Part shown: positions 6,155 through 14,197 of the stretch, in pieces
How the letters are laid out: every line of letters begins with the position of its first letter
Position numbering within the stretch: position 1 is the first letter of the stretch
From: Chloroflexota bacterium
GTDB lineage: Bacteria; Chloroflexota; Anaerolineae; Aggregatilineales; Phototrophicaceae
Assembly (NCBI GenBank): GCA_011523705.1
Contig: WTGC01000033.1
Span: 1-32,196, forward strand
Direction of reading: 5' to 3'
Length of the DNA stretch: 32,196 nt
The notes under the pieces: model-generated
Databases searched by the model: none
What the model was told of the DNA's origin: nothing
Seen by the model: only the letters and a program-made list of their open reading frames with translations
Program-made: the position numbers and the translations under genes

Positions 6155-8215
6155 CTACAGATCTTCCAGCTCAGGCTTCCGCCCCGGGCCAGCCGCCACC
6201 ACCTTCGGATAGGCGGCAATCGCCGTGCCAATCAGGAGCAGAATGCCGCCCCACCAGACCAGATTCACCAGCGGGTTGATATAGATGCGGAAGGTGGCGC
6301 GCTCGCGGTCGCCGCTCATCAGCAGCACATAAAAGTCGTTTTCCAGCGTGCTGTGGGCGCCGGCGATTTTCATCGGCATCTGCGGATAATCATCGATTCG
6401 CGGTCGCAGCCGCGCGATCTCGCCACCATCGCGAAAGACTGTCACCGCCGCGATATTCATCATGCGCCCGTCAACCGCTTGCGCCCGCAGGAAGTCGTCA
6501 AAGCGCAGCGCATAATCCCGCACGCTTATCGCCTCGCCCCGCACCAGCGTATGCTGCACTTCGGTCTGAAATACCGTGCTCGCGATTACGCCAATGCCGA
6601 TCACGGTCACGCCGAGATGTACGATATAACCGCCATAACGCCGCTGATTACGCCGGAAGAGCGCCCTGGCCGCCCGCAGCCAGCTCTCGCCCAATGAGCG
6701 CCGCCGCGCCGCCGCCCCGCGATAAATCTCAAAGAGCGCGACATAACCGGCGAAGAGCGCTACGCCGTAGCCCAATACAGCTACAGCAATTCCCGTCCCG
6801 CTTATCACAATTGCCACGATGCTCAGGACGGTCAGCGCCAGCGGCAGCTTCAGCGCTGTGCCGAGGCGGCGTAGCGATGTCGCGCCCCAAGCCGATAGCG
6901 GCGCCAGTCCCATCAGGACGTACATGGCGATGAATAGCGGTACGACATAGAACTGAAAGGTCTCCGCGCCAATGGTCACTTCTTTGCCCAGCAGCAGCTC
7001 GGATGTAATCGGCAAGCCGAAGCTGCCCCAGAATATCGCCAGGAACAGCGCGATGAAGATCACATTGTTCAGCACGAACAGCGATTCGCGGCTGAGCAGA
7101 TTGGCGAATTGACGCTCATCGCGCAATTCACCGCGCCGCCAGCGCCACAGGAGCGTCGCCAGCGCAACCAAGGTCATCGCCGCCCAGAAAGCCAACATGG
7201 GAAAGCCAACCTCGCTGCGCGCGAAGCTGTGCACGCTTTCGATCACGCCGCTGCGAGTGGCGAAAGTGCCGAACATCACCGCAGAAAAAGCGGCGATCAC
7301 CAGCAGCATATTCCACAGCTTCAACATGCCGCGCTTTTCTTGAATCATGACGCTGTGGATGAAGGCCGTGCCCACCAGCCAGGGCAGAAAAGCGGCGTTC
7401 TCCACCGGATCCCAACCCCAATAGCCGCCCCAGCCCAGCACATCATAAGCCCAGCGCCCGCCCAGAATCAGCCCGATGCTCAAGCAGATCCAGGCGATCA
7501 GCGACCAGCGCCGCGTCGCTTTGATCCAGCCGGTCGACAAATCGCCCGACGCCAGCGCCGACAGGGCGAAGGCGAAGGGTATCGTAAATCCCACGAAGCC
7601 CAAGTAGAGCATTGGCGGATGGATCACCATGCCGAAATGCCGCAGCAGCGGATTGAGCCCCTCGGCGCCCGCGCGCAAATTCGCCTCGGTCGGCGCGATC
7701 GCCCCGGGCGGAATCAGCGCGGTCGATACCACCTGTTCAGCCGCCGGCGCATCAGGCAGGATCCACCAGCGCTCAAATGGGTTTTCCACAATCAACGACA
7801 ATCCGAGGAAGAATGCCAGCGTCGCCATCATCGTGGCGATGGCATAGGGCATCAGCCGCCGCTCGCCCCGCCAATTGAGCGCAATCGCCGCGGAGGTGAA
7901 GCAGCTCATCAGCAGGGACCACAAGAGCAGCGATCCCTTCTGCGAGCCCCAGAGCGCTGTGAAGCGATAGATCGCCGGCGTCTGCGGATCCGTCACGCTG
8001 TACACATAGGTGAGCTGATACTGCTCGGTCATCAAGGCGCCGACCAGCGAGCCGGTCGCCAAAAGGAGCGCCGGGAAGGTCAGTAGCGCGGCATTGCGTC
8101 CGCTGAGGATCAGCCCAGACCATGCCTTGCGCGCGCCAACGACGGAAGCGACAATTGCATAGAGCGCCAGCCCAAATGCCAGCGTCAGCGCCGCCAGTCC
8201 AATTTCAGCGAGCAT
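6155..8215 (-). CDS. ccmF: Cytochrome c haem lyase subunit CcmF
   Basis: This 686-residue polytopic membrane protein takes haem from CcmE and attaches it to CxxCH motifs of apocytochromes outside the membrane. The haem-handling WWD domain is at about 261-273 (WGGYWGWDPVEN). Likely haem-ligand histidines lie in HPPMLYLG (His199) and SVHSF (His329), and the C-terminus ends with the typical WWGGILL helix. Length is normal for the family. Its ATG overlaps the ccmE stop by one base (TAATG), so the two are translationally coupled. Partner proteins CcmA, CcmB, CcmC and CcmH are not in the window. Likely clients are the cytochromes encoded at 10319, 11076 and 17637. Confidence 0.95.
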   Translation of the reverse strand: MLAEIGLAALTLAFGLALYAIVASVVGARKAWSGLILSGRNAALLTFPALLLATGSLVGALMTEQYQLTYVYSVTDPQTPAIYRFTALWGSQKGSLLLWSLLMSCFTSAAIALNWRGERRLMPYAIATMMATLAFFLGLSLIVENPFERWWILPDAPAAEQVVSTALIPPGAIAPTEANLRAGAEGLNPLLRHFGMVIHPPMLYLGFVGFTIPFAFALSALASGDLSTGWIKATRRWSLIAWICLSIGLILGGRWAYDVLGWGGYWGWDPVENAAFLPWLVGTAFIHSVMIQEKRGMLKLWNMLLVIAAFSAVMFGTFATRSGVIESVHSFARSEVGFPMLAFWAAMTLVALATLLWRWRRGELRDERQFANLLSRESLFVLNNVIFIALFLAIFWGSFGLPITSELLLGKEVTIGAETFQFYVVPLFIAMYVLMGLAPLSAWGATSLRRLGTALKLPLALTVLSIVAIVISGTGIAVAVLGYGVALFAGYVALFEIYRGAAARRRSLGESWLRAARALFRRNQRRYGGYIVHLGVTVIGIGVIASTVFQTEVQHTLVRGEAISVRDYALRFDDFLRAQAVDGRMMNIAAVTVFRDGGEIARLRPRIDDYPQMPMKIAGAHSTLENDFYVLLMSGDRERATFRIYINPLVNLVWWGGILLLIGTAIAAYPKVVAAGPGRKPELEDL

Positions 8216-8742
8216 TACTGATGTTCCGGGATGCGACTCAAGCCTTCGGGCGCGGTACTCTCTTCAAAGCGGCTCGGGCACTTCAGCAGCAGTTCCGTTC
8301 CGGCGAAGACCCCGTCGGTCCTCAAAGCGCCGGTGAGGATCGCCTGCGCCTCATGCTGCAGCAAGTCGGGGATGGCCGCGTCTTCCACGATGACGGACAA
8401 ACGCGGCGCCGCTGGGTCCAGCAGCGCCTCATGCAGCGCCGTCGCCAGATCGTCATATTCGCTCGGGATATTTGCAATTTCAAAGCGGATGATCGCCTGC
8501 TCGCTGTCGTAGTCGATGCTCTCTCCATCGACCGCGCCCGATATCCGAACCGTGCGCCCCACGTAGGATCCGTCATCCAGCAACTCGCGCACGGTGATGA
8601 AATAGCGCGCGCCTTGCAGCGTGCCCGAAATCAGCAGGTACAGCACTGCCGCCAGTATCAGCAAGCCGGCGCAAACGAACTTGAGCCGCTCAGACCGCTT
8701 CTTCTTCGGATGCTTCGGCTTCTGCCAGTTGTCATTGGTCAT
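8215..8742 (-). CDS. ccmE: Cytochrome c maturation haem chaperone CcmE, cysteine variant
   Basis: This 175-residue protein has a basic N-terminus, one membrane helix at about 21-41 and an exported OB-fold domain that would carry haem covalently to CcmF. In most CcmE proteins the haem-binding motif is HxxxY; a known variant uses CxxxY. Here the corresponding site is KCPSRFE, with Cys155 and Phe159, so both the histidine and the tyrosine are replaced. The protein has a short C-terminal tail after that site. A GGAGA ribosome site lies 6 bases before the ATG. It follows a small membrane protein gene by 24 bases and overlaps ccmF, giving one operon. Confidence 0.85.
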   Translation of the reverse strand: MTNDNWQKPKHPKKKRSERLKFVCAGLLILAAVLYLLISGTLQGARYFITVRELLDDGSYVGRTVRISGAVDGESIDYDSEQAIIRFEIANIPSEYDDLATALHEALLDPAAPRLSVIVEDAAIPDLLQHEAQAILTGALRTDGVFAGTELLLKCPSRFEESTAPEGLSRIPEHQ

Positions 8743-8766
8743 GCTGGTCTCCGAGGCGCCGGTAGC

Positions 8767-8982
8767 TCAGCTGTTTTCTTCTTCGTCGCCCGTTGACTGC
8801 CCCCAGCGAATGACGAAGACGCCGATGATGCCGGCGATGCCCAGAAAAAGCACCAACATCGTCATGCCTTCGGGCGAGGAAGAGGCTTCGCCCTCCTGCG
8901 CCAGCGCCGCACCGACTTGACCGAACAGGGCGCACAGAAGCGCAAAGGCTTTTGTCGCCTCAATTGCTTTCGATACTCTCAT
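8767..8982 (-). CDS. Small exported single-helix membrane protein in the ccm operon
   Basis: I cannot assign this 71-residue protein to a family. An N-terminal hydrophobic segment ending in ALAQ looks like a signal peptide (cleavage near residue 28), followed by a second hydrophobic helix at about 40-58 and an acidic tail (GDEEENS). The ATG at 8980-8982 has a good GGGAGA site 7 bases upstream; a longer open frame upstream has no such support. By position, just before ccmE, it could play the part of CcmD, the small helper that releases holo-CcmE, but CcmD has no signal peptide, so this is only a suggestion. Confidence 0.65.
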   Translation of the reverse strand: MRVSKAIEATKAFALLCALFGQVGAALAQEGEASSSPEGMTMLVLFLGIAGIIGVFVIRWGQSTGDEEENS

Positions 8983-9005
8983 CGCGTCGTCTCCCGGCCG
9001 CGCTT

Positions 9006-9395
9006 TTAGAGCGCTCCCAATTTCAGAATGTCGTAAATCGTAAAGGCCGCCAGCAAGACCAGCGCCGCCGCCGCTACCACCAGATAGCGCCAGCGATGCG
9101 CATAGCCGATGGTCCAAAAGCGCCGCAAGCTGAAGAATATCGAAACCATCGCCACCAGGTTGATCAACAGCAAGATCGGCAGCGTCGCCTCCGCCGCAAT
9201 CCCGATGATCGGCAGCAGGAAGGGCAGCAAGGCGTACTGCAAGATGCAGCGCGCGCCGGAGAACATCAGCGAGAGCGTCAGAGCATTCTCCGCGCCCCGC
9301 TTTACGGACGCTTCATCACCGACGGCGACAGCTGCTGCGCCGCTATTGACCAGCAGCAGCCTCGCCATCAAGTTGTCCGCCCGGCTCAGGTTCAC
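9006..9395 (-). CDS. Four-helix membrane protein of unknown function, first gene of the ccm operon
   Basis: This 129-residue protein has four hydrophobic segments (about 40-58, 62-76, 77-92 and 104-122) and no cysteines other than one near residue 50. I do not recognise its family. It lies 23 bases before the small membrane protein gene and is oriented with ccmE-ccmF, so a role in haem handling or in assembling the maturation complex is possible. The start is uncertain: a GTG at 9393-9395 gives this length but lacks a strong ribosome site, and an internal ATG nine codons in (MARLLL) is an alternative. Confidence 0.6.
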   Translation of the reverse strand: MNLSRADNLMARLLLVNSGAAAVAVGDEASVKRGAENALTLSLMFSGARCILQYALLPFLLPIIGIAAEATLPILLLINLVAMVSIFFSLRRFWTIGYAHRWRYLVVAAAALVLLAAFTIYDILKLGAL

Positions 9396-9521
9396 GTCCG
9401 CAACTCTGCCTATCGCGTATAGGGGTGACCCAATGGGCCGCCCACAATCACATTCGACTAACGCATTTTATCACAGCATAGTGGGTCAAAATAGAGACCG
9501 ATTCGGCGCCTGAACGGTTTC

Positions 9522-9550
9522 TTGACGTGGCGCAGCGCGGGTGCTAGGCT
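9522..9550 (+). promoter_or_regulatory. Promoter of the small unknown gene pair
   Basis: TTGACG (9522-9527), a 17-base spacer and TAGGCT (9545-9550) stand 33 bases before the first ATG. It is the best plus-strand promoter in the gap between the ccm operon and this pair. Confidence 0.6.
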
Positions 9551-9583
9551 CTCAACGGCTTGCCGAGTTGCGCGGGGAGATCA

Positions 9584-10054
9584 ATGAGACACCTTTGGAC
9601 TATGGTTACGACAGTTAACACGGTTACTCACGATGCAGGAGAACCCGAATGGCTTGACTTGCCGATGAGTGACTACGTTTTGCCCGCTTCGGCAAGCCTA
9701 CATGCGCTGCCACTGGAACACAGGCTCGACCCGGCATGGCTGATTCGGTCAAAATGGATGATAGATGAAGTTGACGTTGGCGTGCCGCTTGCGCCTATAG
9801 TTGAATACAGAGACCCCTTGGGAGTAACTCTGTACAATCAAGTGCCTAACTTGAGCAGCTTTGAATACGCCGTCATTTCGCGAGAGTTTACAACTGTTCC
9901 GATAGTGCTGGATCTGTTCTGGACAAATATATGGTATACTCTGCCCGGACTCTATACGTTTATCATACGTTGGACAGGCAGCCGCGCTACCAGAGAGACC
10001 GGTCAATTCGCTTTGAACATTACTGGTTTGGGAAGTGGAGCAAGCCATGAATGA
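9584..10054 (+). CDS. Hypothetical protein, first gene of an overlapping pair
   Basis: I do not recognise this 156-residue protein. It has no signal peptide or membrane helix. Its middle alternates hydrophobic and polar residues (VTLYNQ, YAVISREF, YTFIIRWTG), suggesting a beta-sheet fold. The ATG at 9584 has a strong GGGGAGA site 3 bases upstream and a promoter at 9522. Base composition is lower in GC than its neighbours (27 of 60 bases at 9601-9660), which hints at transfer. It lies alone on the plus strand between two respiratory operons and overlaps the next gene by 8 bases (ATGAATGA), so the two proteins are probably made together. Confidence 0.7.
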   Translation: MRHLWTMVTTVNTVTHDAGEPEWLDLPMSDYVLPASASLHALPLEHRLDPAWLIRSKWMIDEVDVGVPLAPIVEYRDPLGVTLYNQVPNLSSFEYAVISREFTTVPIVLDLFWTNIWYTLPGLYTFIIRWTGSRATRETGQFALNITGLGSGASHE

Positions 10055-10256
10055 CAGATTGACTCCTAAACAGCTCAGGGAGCTTGTGAATTTTCACAAG
10101 ACCGCCCGCGCCAACCAGCCCCATATGAGGCCCACCGGTAGAATCATCACCGATCCGGAGGAAATCGCCAGGCTTCAGCCGACAGGCATTCTTTCTGAGT
10201 ACGTTATCAGGATCGACCGCTCCAGCGCCATAGGCGACGAGCGGAAAGACGACTAG
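10047..10256 (+). CDS. Small hypothetical protein, second gene of the pair
   Basis: This 69-residue, highly charged protein has no recognised domain. It starts with a short helix-like segment (LTPKQLRELVNFHKTAR) and ends in acidic and basic residues. The ATG at 10047 overlaps the stop of the upstream gene and has GGAG about 8 bases before it; an in-frame GTG at 10035 is a less likely start. The paired, coupled arrangement resembles toxin-antitoxin or small immunity modules, but nothing in the sequence identifies such a function. Confidence 0.65.
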   Translation: MNDRLTPKQLRELVNFHKTARANQPHMRPTGRIITDPEEIARLQPTGILSEYVIRIDRSSAIGDERKDD

Positions 10257-10318
10257 CGCTTTTCCTCATTCGTGTGGGCGCCGCGCCTTGTTGATGAGGC
10301 CGCGCTGGTCTTCCGTTA

Positions 10319-11008
10319 CTAGCCCTCCAGCAATTGATCCTGACTATCCAAGAACGCCACCAAATCGGCCAGTTGCTGTATCGTCAATTGCCCGCCATAA
10401 AATTCCGGCATCACCTCGGTGTAGTCCGGCGTGATGTAATCCAGCGGCTGCACGATGCTCTCCACCAAGAACTGACGATGCGAATAATCGGCGAAGGGCG
10501 GCAGCTTCAGCCGAATATCGTTGATCCGCGTCCAGGTGCCGGCGGTCAAAGGCGCGATCGCTTCGTTTTCGTGGCAGCCTGAGCAGCCCAATGGCGACCC
10601 GCCCAAGGCCGGCTCCAGACCATTGTAGAGCAGTTGCCCGCGCAGCGGATCGCCGTATACCTCGTCCAGCTCGGTCAGGATTTCCTCCACATCTACCCCG
10701 ACCGATTGCGCCAGGATCAAATCGTCTATCGAGACGAATTTCAGCACCTGATCGAGCATCACATTGACTTCGGCTTGGTTCGGCGCATAGCCGCAATCCA
10801 GCGCCATCGATTGATAGATTGCGCCCAGCCGAAAGAGGTTGGCCAGCGCCATGTCACGATTAACCGCGAAGTCCAACGTCAGGTAGAGCGCAAATGTTTC
10901 CTGCTGCCGCGTCAGCTCTTCGTCCGTGCAGCCGACATAAACATCCTGCGCCGCCGCCGGCATCACTGATGCAAGAAGCAACGCTATAAGAATGCACGAT
11001 TTCTTCAT
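10319..11008 (-). CDS. Exported monoheme cytochrome c
   Basis: This 229-residue protein has a cleavable signal peptide (about residues 1-20, ending AAA-Q) and one haem site, CSGCH at 142-146, with Met200 in EVMPEFYG as the likely sixth ligand. The N-terminal 120 residues before the haem site are mostly helical and unassigned, so this is not a minimal cytochrome c. It is the last gene of the bc operon and probably accepts electrons from that complex or is part of it. The ATG has a GAGGTGAGC site. A hairpin with a U run lies just upstream (11030-11053), so its expression may be lower than that of the genes before it. Confidence 0.85.
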   Translation of the reverse strand: MKKSCILIALLLASVMPAAAQDVYVGCTDEELTRQQETFALYLTLDFAVNRDMALANLFRLGAIYQSMALDCGYAPNQAEVNVMLDQVLKFVSIDDLILAQSVGVDVEEILTELDEVYGDPLRGQLLYNGLEPALGGSPLGCSGCHENEAIAPLTAGTWTRINDIRLKLPPFADYSHRQFLVESIVQPLDYITPDYTEVMPEFYGGQLTIQQLADLVAFLDSQDQLLEG

Positions 11009-11029
11009 AAAACGCTCACCTCTGAAATG

Positions 11030-11053
11030 AAAAAGCCCCCGCAACCGAGGGCT
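11030..11053 (-). terminator. Hairpin terminator inside the bc operon
   Basis: On the minus strand AGCCCTCGG and the following bases pair with GGGGGCT and run into five U. It lies between the diheme and monoheme cytochrome genes, and the monoheme gene starts about 22 bases further on, so it may act as a partial terminator that sets subunit ratio. Confidence 0.65.
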
Positions 11054-11075
11054 CCTGTTTGCAGTTTTGCACCAA

Positions 11076-12317
11076 TCACTCCTGCGTTAACAGATAGGCG
11101 ACAATATCCGCCAGTTGCTGGTCGGTCATGCGCAAGCCGAAGTTCACCGGCATCAAGCCTGAGCTGTAGCCGTCCACCACGTAGTCGCCGGGCCGCGTGA
11201 TGCTCTCGATCAGGTATTGTTCAAGCGTGTATCCAGCGAATTGCGGCAGCGTCAGCCGCTCGTTCCGAATGCGCGTCGCCGTCCCAATCGTGTCCGGCGC
11301 CGACGCGCCATCACGGTGGCAGTCGGTACAGCCGAATTCCTGGTCGTAGAGCATCTCGCCACTTACGGCGCTGCCCACAACTGCCTCGAGCTCCCAACGT
11401 AGCAGGATGCCCGCCACATTGTCGCCGGCCGGCGGCGGTGGCGGTTCGCTCGGCAAGGACCCATCGGCAAGCGGCTTGCCATACTGCGCCACCGCGATGA
11501 AATCCTCAGTCGTCCAGTTTTCGCCCTTGTCCCAGTTGAGGATGTAAGCGGCCAAATCCTCGATCTGATCCTGCCGCAAGGGTCCACCCGCCGTCTGCGA
11601 CCAAGCCGCCATGCCGGTGCTGTTGGGGTAAACGCGCGCGCTGCCGGGCCGCCCGTGAATCAGGGTCGTGACGACATAGCCATGCAGATCGCCCGCCCAG
11701 CCCACCTGCGCCAGCCGCGTGCCATTGTTGTTGAAGAAGACCTCAACCTCGTTATCGCCCGTTTGCTCGATATCGACTACCGTATCCCAAAGCGGGAACA
11801 AGCCGTTTTCCACCGCGGTTTCCAATGTCTCGAGGATGGTGATGCGCTCGGTGACCGCGGCGTTAATCGCTATGTTCTGTTCCTCGACTTGCGCTTCCAG
11901 CCCAGCGATCTCAGCCAGAATCGCATTCTGCCGATCTTCCGTCGGCGGATTCTGCGCATCGGTCAATTCAGCCAGCAAGCGATCGATCTCCTTGTTCAGC
12001 CGCACCAATGCCCGATTGGCATTCGTGATCGCCGCCGTCTGCAATCCAACCGGGTCGAATCCGAAGAGATGCGGGTTATTCAGGCCGGGCGCGCGGTCGC
12101 CAGCGCCATATCCCTCTTCACCATGGCACTCGGAACACAGCGAAGCGTACAACTCAGCCCCGCGCTCAATCGAGCGGCCGGTATGCTGGCGCACGAAGGA
12201 TTGCATCCGCGCTTCTTCGTTGATCGCCACCCAGCCAACCAGGATCATCATGCCGACAAACATCGTGATGCCCGCGAGGATGCGACCTTCGATTGACCTG
12301 ATGAAGAGAATGTTCAT
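11076..12317 (-). CDS. Membrane-anchored diheme cytochrome c of the bc complex
   Basis: This 413-residue protein has an N-terminal membrane anchor (about 12-31) and two haem sites, CSECH (61-65) and CTDCH (330-334). Likely methionine ligands are Met236 (STGMAAW) and Met389 (SGLMPVNF). It should pass electrons from the Rieske centre to terminal oxidases. In the first cytochrome domain the haem site and its methionine are about 170 residues apart, because a charged helical region (about 97-170, coiled-coil-like) and a further segment are inserted. A proline run (292-296) links the domains. It follows the cytochrome b gene by 36 bases and has an AGGA site before the ATG. Confidence 0.88.
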   Translation of the reverse strand: MNILFIRSIEGRILAGITMFVGMMILVGWVAINEEARMQSFVRQHTGRSIERGAELYASLCSECHGEEGYGAGDRAPGLNNPHLFGFDPVGLQTAAITNANRALVRLNKEIDRLLAELTDAQNPPTEDRQNAILAEIAGLEAQVEEQNIAINAAVTERITILETLETAVENGLFPLWDTVVDIEQTGDNEVEVFFNNNGTRLAQVGWAGDLHGYVVTTLIHGRPGSARVYPNSTGMAAWSQTAGGPLRQDQIEDLAAYILNWDKGENWTTEDFIAVAQYGKPLADGSLPSEPPPPPAGDNVAGILLRWELEAVVGSAVSGEMLYDQEFGCTDCHRDGASAPDTIGTATRIRNERLTLPQFAGYTLEQYLIESITRPGDYVVDGYSSGLMPVNFGLRMTDQQLADIVAYLLTQE

Positions 12318-12353
12318 TGACTTATCCTGTGTCCGCTTCGCTCAGTCTCGCGC

Positions 12354-14168
12354 CTAATCGAAATAAGCCGACGCTTGATGGATGAAGAGATGGTCGCTGT
12401 AGATGCGCCGTACCGGAATCCTATTGCCCTCGGCATCAACCTGGTCGGAGTAAACCAGAATCGGATCCCCGTTGTCATCCAACTGCACTTCGCCGCCTTG
12501 GATCAGAACGCTGTCCCAGCTCACGACCCAATCCAGTCGCTTCAAGCCGGCTTGATTGTCGGTGATCACCAGGGCGCCCCAGACGTTGGGCAGCTCATTC
12601 GGCTCCGCCTCCAGATGATGGGCGAAGGCTTCCAAGACCCGCTGCAGCGTCGGCGCCTCGGCCGCGGGGATCGCTCGGAAGCGCAGCGGCAGTTGATTCG
12701 CGCCCACATGCTGATCTTTCAATTCTTGTATCATCTGCTCGAATTGCCCATTGGCAAGCACTTCGGCATTGATCTCGGCGATGATGTCATTGGCCGACAT
12801 GTCATCATGATGATGAATTTGCGCAGTCGAATAAGCGCCGACAATCATCTGATCAAAGGGGATGGTCCGCCCGACGCCGACCTTGCTATGCGCCGGCTCG
12901 AAGGTCAGCTCATGCACAATTTCGGTCTCAGCCGATGTCTGCACCGCGAATTTCGCCAAGCCCATATAACTCAGTATGGTCGTCACTGATATCAGCAGGC
13001 TGGCGATTGTCAGCATGAAGCGGCGATGGGCATAACGCCGGCTCGGCGTCACATCGAGATAAGGCAGCAGCGCCAAGCCGCCCAGCGCAATTGTCGGGAA
13101 AGCCACGCCCCAGAAGAACTTGTCGCCCAGCTTCAGCGCGCCCTGAATCCACAAGAAATACCAAGGCGCCGTCGTGCCCAGCGGCGTCACCTGCGGATCG
13201 GCGTGATTCTCCAGCGGCGCATGATAGAACCAGATGCATAGCACCGTGATAATGAATGTGGTCGCCCCCAGCCACATCATCTCGTAAGTCAGCATGTCGG
13301 GGATGAAATAAACCCGCTTGTCCAGCGGCACGCGCTTGGCGGTGTCCTCGCCGATATTCTCCTTCTGCGGCGGCAGGCTGTGCCCGTGAATCACCACTTT
13401 GTAATAATGCACGCCGAAGAAGACGAAGAGCAGGGCGGGCAGCGCCAAGACATGCAGCAGATAAAAGCGCAGCAAGCCATTCGCGCCCAGCTCCGGCGCG
13501 CCGCGCAGCAGCAAATTGACCTGATCGCCAACCACCGGCGTCGCTTCCGCCATCGACGCGCCAATCGTCACCGCCCACAGCGACAGCTGATCCCAAGGCA
13601 GCAAGTAACCGGAGAAACTCAAGAAGCCCGTAATCACTAGCAATAACAGACCGGTGAACCAGGTGAATTGGCGCGGTTTCTTATACGAACCGGTAATCCA
13701 CGTTCGCATCATGTGCATCGCCACCACCGCCACCATGAATTCGGCGCCCAGGCGGTGCATATCGCGCATCAACTGACCCAGCGGCACATTGCTCAATATC
13801 GTCAGCATATCGCCGTAAGCGATCTCCGGCGATGGCGTATACCAGAGCATCAACAAAATGCCAGTGATCGTCTCGAACCAGACGAAGTATGACGACAGCC
13901 AGCCCAGCCGGAAACTCGGATACATGCCCGTCACATCGCGATTGAAATACGACGGGCGCATGTGCAGCCAAAAGCCATCGGCATGCGGCGTCAAGCGCGG
14001 ATTGGGCCGCCGGCTCGCCGTTTCGCCGCGGAAAGCCTCGCGCAGATCCTGAACATTCAAGCCCGCGGTCAGGCGCTCGACCGAATCGTCGATGCCTTCA
14101 AAGACCGCTTTCTTGAAGCCTTTTTCCTTGACGTCATCGAGGAAGGACGGGAAGGGGAGGATGGTCAT
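12354..14168 (-). CDS. Fused cytochrome b of a bc/b6f-type complex with C-terminal extension
   Basis: This 604-residue membrane protein oxidises quinol and holds two b haems. The four haem histidines are His138, His152, His239 and His254; the second pair is 14 residues apart, as in cytochrome b6. The b6-like and subunit IV-like parts are joined in one chain. The quinol-site motif that is PEWY in many homologues reads APWY here (334-337). Membrane helices end near residue 410, and about 190 further residues form a soluble, acidic C-terminal domain I do not recognise. A GAGGAG site lies 5 bases before the ATG, which is 29 bases after the Rieske stop. Confidence 0.93.
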   Translation of the reverse strand: MTILPFPSFLDDVKEKGFKKAVFEGIDDSVERLTAGLNVQDLREAFRGETASRRPNPRLTPHADGFWLHMRPSYFNRDVTGMYPSFRLGWLSSYFVWFETITGILLMLWYTPSPEIAYGDMLTILSNVPLGQLMRDMHRLGAEFMVAVVAMHMMRTWITGSYKKPRQFTWFTGLLLLVITGFLSFSGYLLPWDQLSLWAVTIGASMAEATPVVGDQVNLLLRGAPELGANGLLRFYLLHVLALPALLFVFFGVHYYKVVIHGHSLPPQKENIGEDTAKRVPLDKRVYFIPDMLTYEMMWLGATTFIITVLCIWFYHAPLENHADPQVTPLGTTAPWYFLWIQGALKLGDKFFWGVAFPTIALGGLALLPYLDVTPSRRYAHRRFMLTIASLLISVTTILSYMGLAKFAVQTSAETEIVHELTFEPAHSKVGVGRTIPFDQMIVGAYSTAQIHHHDDMSANDIIAEINAEVLANGQFEQMIQELKDQHVGANQLPLRFRAIPAAEAPTLQRVLEAFAHHLEAEPNELPNVWGALVITDNQAGLKRLDWVVSWDSVLIQGGEVQLDDNGDPILVYSDQVDAEGNRIPVRRIYSDHLFIHQASAYFD

Positions 14169-14197
14169 GGAAACTCCTCGTCGCTAAGCCAGCGGCG

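Noticed and set aside
4490..6697. 735-codon open frame on the plus strand
   Set aside because: It is antisense to the type ISP enzyme and the end of ccmF. Its translation is a Val/Asp/Glu/Ala-rich mirror of GC-rich codons, with no domain, while the minus-strand frame has clear catalytic motifs.
7109..8086. 325-codon open frame on the plus strand
   Set aside because: It is antisense to ccmF and consists of Arg/Gln/His/Pro-rich low-complexity sequence.
9584..10256. Assignment of the gene pair as a toxin-antitoxin system
   Set aside because: The arrangement is compatible, but neither protein shows a toxin or DNA-binding motif, so only the possibility is reported.
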